Assembly (NCBI RefSeq): GCF_016798245.1
Contig: NZ_JAEUZA010000003.1
Location: 489,194-553,193, forward strand
Length of the DNA: 64,000 nucleotides
Origin: Alkalicoccobacillus gibsonii
GTDB taxonomy: Bacteria > Bacillota > Bacilli > Bacillales > Bacillaceae_D
Direction of reading: 5' to 3'
In this document: piece by piece, positions 60,426-64,000 of the stretch
How the letters are laid out: each line of letters begins with the position of its first letter
Position numbering within the stretch: the first letter of the stretch is position 1
Notes under the pieces: generated by a model
Database searches by the model: none
Seen by the model: the letters and a program-made list of their open reading frames with translations, nothing else
Told to the model about the DNA's origin: nothing
Made by a program: the position numbers and the translations under genes

Positions 60426-60603
60426 GGTCTTTTTTAAATAATTTGTATAATTGTCGAGTAGATAATGCCCCTATCAAGATTCCTGTAAACACTACATTCT
60501 GTGCTTTTTCTAGAGGAATAATACTAAGCTGAACCATTGATATAATAAGAATGGAAAAAGCGACAAGAACCAAATGAAGGATAAATTTTGTTTCATCTTT
60601 CAT
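60400..60603 (-). CDS. Two-helix small membrane protein
   Basis: 67 residues: KFILHLVLVAFSILIISMVQ and VVFTGILIGALSTRQ as helices. AGGAGATAACCGTT before the ATG. No family recognised; its end overlaps the terminator shared with the LysR gene. Confidence 0.6.
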   Translation of the reverse strand: MKDETKFILHLVLVAFSILIISMVQLSIIPLEKAQNVVFTGILIGALSTRQLYKLFKKDQNRTSSTD

Positions 60604-60782
60604 AACGGTTATCTCCTATCTTTCACTTTATGTGATTATGTTAATGCTCATTATATCACATTTATAGATTCAAATAGAAATGTACAACATTCTTTATAAA
60701 TTCTTTATTTTCATTTATGTCATTTGTGTGTAGATGGTTAACCTTACGTATAATAAGAATAAGTCAATAAGGAGGATATTCC

Positions 60783-61367
60783 ATGAATCAGAATGCGAAG
60801 GTGGATGCTTTTTTAGAAAAGGATAACAAATGGAAAGAGGAGTTTATCGCGCTTCGTCACATCGTTTGCGCAGCTCAAGTTGTCGAGGAATTTAAATGGG
60901 GCAACCCTTGTTATACAGTGAACGGGAAGAATGTCGTATTGATTCACGGATTTAAAGAGTATTGTGCACTCCTATTTATGAAAGGAGCCCTACTTAGAGA
61001 TTCAGATGGACTACTTGTTCAACAAACGAAAAATGTACAAGCGGCTAGGCAGATTCGATTTAAAAATCTTCAAGAAATCGAAAGCAATAGTGAAAAGATA
61101 TTATCATATATAAATCAAGCGATCGAAGTGGAGAAAGCCGGACTAAAAGTGGAAGTAAATCTTGAGACAGAGAAGATAACTCCTTTGGAACTTCAACAGA
61201 AATTTCAAGAGAATCCTGAGCTAGAAGAAGCCTTTGAAAAGTTGACCCCAGGACGACAGCGAGCCTATCTGTTGTACTTTTCACAGGCAAAGCAGGCAAA
61301 GACAAGAGAGGCAAGAATTGAAAAATACGTTCAACCTATTTTAGATGGAAAAGGTTTAAAGGATTGA
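60783..61367 (+). CDS. ydeI: YdeI family protein (DUF1801 + OmdA)
   Basis: 194 residues: N-terminal DUF1801 domain (CAAQVVEEFKWGNPCYTVNG) and C-terminal YdeI/OmpD-associated stretch (TPGRQRAYLLYFSQAKQAKT) with Arg-Glu repeats. Widespread cytoplasmic protein of unknown function. GGAGGATA precedes the ATG. Confidence 0.82.
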   Translation: MNQNAKVDAFLEKDNKWKEEFIALRHIVCAAQVVEEFKWGNPCYTVNGKNVVLIHGFKEYCALLFMKGALLRDSDGLLVQQTKNVQAARQIRFKNLQEIESNSEKILSYINQAIEVEKAGLKVEVNLETEKITPLELQQKFQENPELEEAFEKLTPGRQRAYLLYFSQAKQAKTREARIEKYVQPILDGKGLKD

Positions 61368-61496
61368 TAAGGAATATCTTAAGGATACTATTAGGTGTCC
61401 TTTTTTGATTGGCAGACGCTGTCAATTTAATGTTGAAGCTAATTGGATAAAGATGGTAGGATGTAAAGAGATGAAACAAATGGAGAGGAGAGAACT

Positions 61497-61754
61497 ATGA
61501 GAATTTGGTATTCGTATGTGTTTCTCGGTCTAACCATTCTTCTATGTTTTCGATTATTCTTTGATCATGGATTCTGGGTTCCATTTCTTTTTTTATTATT
61601 CGTTAATGCTCTTTGTTTGATTAGAGAGCGCGCATTGCTTAGAAAACTGAAGGAAAATCAGGAAAAGGACCGTCAATTGGAATATGCAAAGTTAGCGATC
61701 ACGCAGGTGGGGTTAACGGTTGTGTTGTTTGGTTTGCTTGTGATTGTGGTCTGA
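61497..61754 (+). CDS. Small membrane protein
   Basis: 85 residues, two predicted helices in the first half (VFLGLTILLCFRLFF, FLFLLFVNALC), a charged linker, and a C-terminal helix (TQVGLTVVLFGLLVIVV). GGAGAGGAGAG precedes the ATG. The next gene starts 10 bases after its stop. Role unknown. Confidence 0.6.
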   Translation: MRIWYSYVFLGLTILLCFRLFFDHGFWVPFLFLLFVNALCLIRERALLRKLKENQEKDRQLEYAKLAITQVGLTVVLFGLLVIVV

Positions 61755-61764
61755 GGAGAGTTAT

Positions 61765-63021
61765 ATGGATATCCAGCTTTTACTTTATCAACCGACAAAA
61801 GACTTTATGCTTTTTATTAAAGAAAAAACACAGGTATCTATTCCATCCTTTAAAACTTCAGAGTTTCATATCGCTGAGGCGAAAATTATCAACGACTATC
61901 TCTTAAATGAGTATCAATTACAAACAAATGTGGTGAGATGTCTTGATCAACGTCCTGATCAAAGAGTGTACGAAGTGGAACTGCTTACGCCCATTTTTAG
62001 AGAAGATCGACACCTAGTGTGGGCACCACCAACATGCCAAGAGAATAGAACTTTATTGGCACAAGATCAACAATGGATTCTTGATCTCTGGTTAACTAGT
62101 CAACCTTCCAACATACAATGGATGCAATATGGATGGCGAGAGAGTGTAGAGAATTGGATTAGTCAGATCTTAATGAAAACAAAGCTCGAGATTACTCAAA
62201 TTCGGAATTGGGAAAAGTGTTCACTTTATCAGGTAGAGACGGCAAGGGACTGTTATTACATCAAAGCGGTCCCTGAACTATTTAAACATGAACCGTTTGT
62301 TCATCGTCAACTAGACAGTTGCACCCCTCGAGTCTTTTCTATCCAGGATGGCCCTTCTATGTACATAATGAAAGGTCTAAAAGGCAAGTTACTAGGATTC
62401 TCAAGACAATTTAACCATTGGCTCGAGACAGTTAGTCAGATGGCTTCTGTTCAGAAGAGATATGTCACCGGAGATCTGTTAATCCAAGTGGAAGTTCCAG
62501 TGCGCCGATTTGCTGATATGTTTGGTGAACAATCTTTAAACAGAGCCATGGGCTTGCTGAAAAAAGAAATTCCTCAAAACGAATATCAGCTCATTCACTC
62601 GTCCATACCTAAGGTTCAAGCTTTGGTACGTACACTTTTACGTGAGCTACCACTTTCGCTTGATCACGGTGACTTATTTGGTGGAAATGTCATCATTGAG
62701 CAGGATACCCCTTATATCATTGACTGGTCAGACAGTTCCATTACGCATCCCTTTTTAAGTATGGTTCAGTTATTTAAGGAAGTGAGGAGTTTTTTTTCTG
62801 AGGCAGAAGCAGAAAATTTACTTTGTCATTATCTAGACTTTTGGAAAGAGTATGGATCTATTTCTCAGTTAAAACAAGAATTTGATGCCATTCAAAAATT
62901 AGAACCTGTTTTTTATTTGGTTGTTCATATACTCTATATTTTTCCTGCATTTACTGAAAACGTGGAGAAAAAGCGTATCGTAAACGAGTACTGTGCCCAG
63001 TGGACAACACATATTCATTAA
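61765..63021 (+). CDS. APH-family kinase
   Basis: 418 residues: an N-terminal half of unknown fold (about 1-130) and a C-terminal APH kinase-like domain. HGDLFGGNV is near residue 302, metal-site Asp in IIDWSDS near 320. Longer than the other three APH genes in the window. ATG 61765 after GAGGAGAG. Likely cotranscribed with the preceding small membrane gene and the next CXXC gene. Confidence 0.78.
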   Translation: MDIQLLLYQPTKDFMLFIKEKTQVSIPSFKTSEFHIAEAKIINDYLLNEYQLQTNVVRCLDQRPDQRVYEVELLTPIFREDRHLVWAPPTCQENRTLLAQDQQWILDLWLTSQPSNIQWMQYGWRESVENWISQILMKTKLEITQIRNWEKCSLYQVETARDCYYIKAVPELFKHEPFVHRQLDSCTPRVFSIQDGPSMYIMKGLKGKLLGFSRQFNHWLETVSQMASVQKRYVTGDLLIQVEVPVRRFADMFGEQSLNRAMGLLKKEIPQNEYQLIHSSIPKVQALVRTLLRELPLSLDHGDLFGGNVIIEQDTPYIIDWSDSSITHPFLSMVQLFKEVRSFFSEAEAENLLCHYLDFWKEYGSISQLKQEFDAIQKLEPVFYLVVHILYIFPAFTENVEKKRIVNEYCAQWTTHIH

Positions 63022-63033
63022 GGAGTGATCTAT

Positions 63034-63333
63034 ATCCCTACTTGCAATCATTGTGGAACACAGTGGGCTTGGTGGCAGACTGTGAAGCGTTCATTTACAA
63101 TTAGTCCGGATTTGCCTTGCCCTCATTGTGAGAAAGAACAATTTGTGACGAAGAGGTCGAAAAAGAGAAGCGGCTTACTGGGTTTTGTAACTCCTTTATC
63201 AATTCCAATAGTGGTAATGCTGCAACCCACTTTTATAGGTATTCTACTTTTTTACACAAGCTTATTCATATTACTCGTTAGCATTTGTCCATTCCTCATG
63301 GAGCTCTCCAATGAAGAAGAATTCATGTTCTAG
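63034..63333 (+). CDS. CXXC-type zinc-binding membrane protein with apparent ATC start
   Basis: 99 residues from ATC 63034. The N-terminus is IPTCNHCGTQWAWWQT, then CPHCEKEQF: two CXXC pairs about 30 residues apart as in the CXXC-20-CXXC family of Bacillus, followed by a helix pair. Family members begin MPxCxxCG, which places the initiator at ATC 63034. AAGGAG is eight bases before it; GTG 63025 lies inside that site and so fits poorly. Confidence 0.7.
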   Translation: MPTCNHCGTQWAWWQTVKRSFTISPDLPCPHCEKEQFVTKRSKKRSGLLGFVTPLSIPIVVMLQPTFIGILLFYTSLFILLVSICPFLMELSNEEEFMF

Positions 63334-63424
63334 GCTACGGTTACCTGCCTAATTCAGAAGTCGTGCATCTCTTTTAAGCTATGTCCCGCATAGAATAATG
63401 AATTAACGTTAAGGGGCGCTATTT

Positions 63425-63691
63425 ATGAAGAGAAACAACGGGCAAAAACAAGAATTAGTCAGTCGTTATCCTCCTAATTTTGGTACTCAGCTGGCGTACT
63501 TTGGAGGTATTTTAGTAACGCTGGGTGATGCGATTGCGACATTAGGTGTAGCGATTGATTTGGAACAAATTCAGGTTGAAGAGGCGAACCAGGCACTTTC
63601 GAACGAAACGCAACAGCAGGATATGGCTGCTATTCAGAACCAGCTTGCTGCACTACAGAAGGAAATTCAAGACTTAAGGAGAAAGCAGTAA
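63425..63691 (+). CDS. Small coiled-coil protein of unknown function
   Basis: 88 residues. An N-terminal Gly-rich segment (FGTQLAYFGGILVTLGDAIA) could associate with membrane; the C-terminus (IQNQLAALQKEIQDLRRKQ) is a clear heptad coiled coil. AAGGGG precedes the ATG. No family recognised. Confidence 0.6.
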   Translation: MKRNNGQKQELVSRYPPNFGTQLAYFGGILVTLGDAIATLGVAIDLEQIQVEEANQALSNETQQQDMAAIQNQLAALQKEIQDLRRKQ

Positions 63692-63715
63692 AAACATAAT
63701 CAGTAGGAGCACATT

Positions 63716-64000
63716 ATGATTCGCACATATACCAAGCGTGATGTCCCTTTTATTGTGAATTCACATTATGAGTTGTATCACCAAGAATTTCAGTACGATG
63801 AAACGTTTAAGGCCTTTATACAAAGTAAGGTAGAGGGTTTTCTTACACGCGGAAATCAGCGTGAATCCATATGGATCGTAGAAATAGATGGAGAAAACAA
63901 AGGCTCGATTGCTGTTAATGAAGTAGATGGCGAGATGGCCCAACTAGGGTTATTTTTAATGGATCCAACTTTGAGGGGGAAGGGTTTCGGTCAAAAACTC
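63716..64000 (+). CDS. GNAT acetyltransferase, partial at window edge
   Basis: The first 95 codons: MIRTYTKRDVPFIVNSHYEL and acetyl-CoA loop DPTLRGKGFGQKL at the edge. TAGGAGC nine bases before the ATG. Some family members fuse a MarR regulator N-terminally, but none is present here. Truncated by the window. Confidence 0.8.
   Translation, partial: MIRTYTKRDVPFIVNSHYELYHQEFQYDETFKAFIQSKVEGFLTRGNQRESIWIVEIDGENKGSIAVNEVDGEMAQLGLFLMDPTLRGKGFGQKL

Noticed and set aside
1-64000. CRISPR arrays, tRNA or rRNA genes, complete insertion sequences
   Set aside because: None was seen: no regular repeat-spacer pattern, no tRNA cloverleaf or rRNA stretch, no transposase gene with inverted ends.

Overview
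The window looks like a chromosomal accessory region of a low-GC, spore-forming Bacillaceae bacterium (Bacillus or Alkalihalobacillus-like). Evidence: AT-rich DNA, strong AGGAGG ribosome sites, many TTG/GTG starts, a GerAC-type germination lipoprotein, an RsbR-type stressosome protein, an S-box (SAM) riboswitch, thioredoxin-type ArsC and many small lipoproteins. No rRNA, tRNA, CRISPR array, intact transposon or complete prophage was seen. The genus cannot be fixed from sequence alone.

Layout. 1-5 kb: DUF421/DUF4363 pair, cupin, an AcuI/YhdH-type oxidoreductase with a divergent TetR gene, and an orphan GerAC. 5-26 kb: single genes of small-molecule modification and sensing, namely a frameshifted aminoglycoside nucleotidyltransferase, two APH-type kinases, GNAT enzymes, RsbR-like protein, serine hydrolase, RDD protein, methyltransferases, Maa, DinB proteins, a LysE/AraC pair, TetR regulators with VOC and nitroreductase genes, and a transglutaminase-like protein. 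25.7-26.5 kb: a chloramphenicol acetyltransferase gene with a 9-codon leader peptide and an inverted repeat that hides its ribosome site. 27.8-33.1 kb: a quinone-reductase gene beside an HxlR regulator, a SAM riboswitch upstream of a MetT-like NhaC-family transporter, a small relaxase-like protein, a SatA-like acetyltransferase behind a leader terminator, and an SDR gene broken at a slippery A-run that shares a 14-base operator-like site with the quinone reductase.

33-41.5 kb: lipoprotein, CN-hydrolase, HIT, GNAT, a frameshifted CxxC gene, a PhnB/WYL pair, ASCH protein, and an arsR-arsI-arsB-arsC operon with three ArsR-type dyads. 41.6-49.4 kb: SRPBCC, LysR, TauE, MFS exporter, ornithine-cyclodeaminase-like protein and three GNATs. 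A decayed serine recombinase lies at about 49.4-49.7 kb. 50-64 kb: methyltransferase, peptidase E, a second ASCH, a GH43-like protein, a membrane protein with three Ltp repeats, more APH-type kinases, a betaine-type binding protein with a TauE exporter, an amidohydrolase/LysR pair, YdeI, a CXXC protein and a GNAT cut by the window edge.

Most genes are monocistronic or in pairs, and many are followed by a strong hairpin terminator; several of these hairpins share a CCAAAGC/GCTTTGG core. The common theme is detoxification and chemical modification: four APH-type kinases, about nine GNATs plus a remnant, CAT, a nucleotidyltransferase relic, nitroreductase, quinone reductase, arsenic resistance and efflux, each often beside its own regulator. 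Several genes are broken by single-base indels in homopolymers, and several have a well-placed ribosome site facing ATC or ATT instead of ATG. Both patterns could be biological or could reflect sequence errors.
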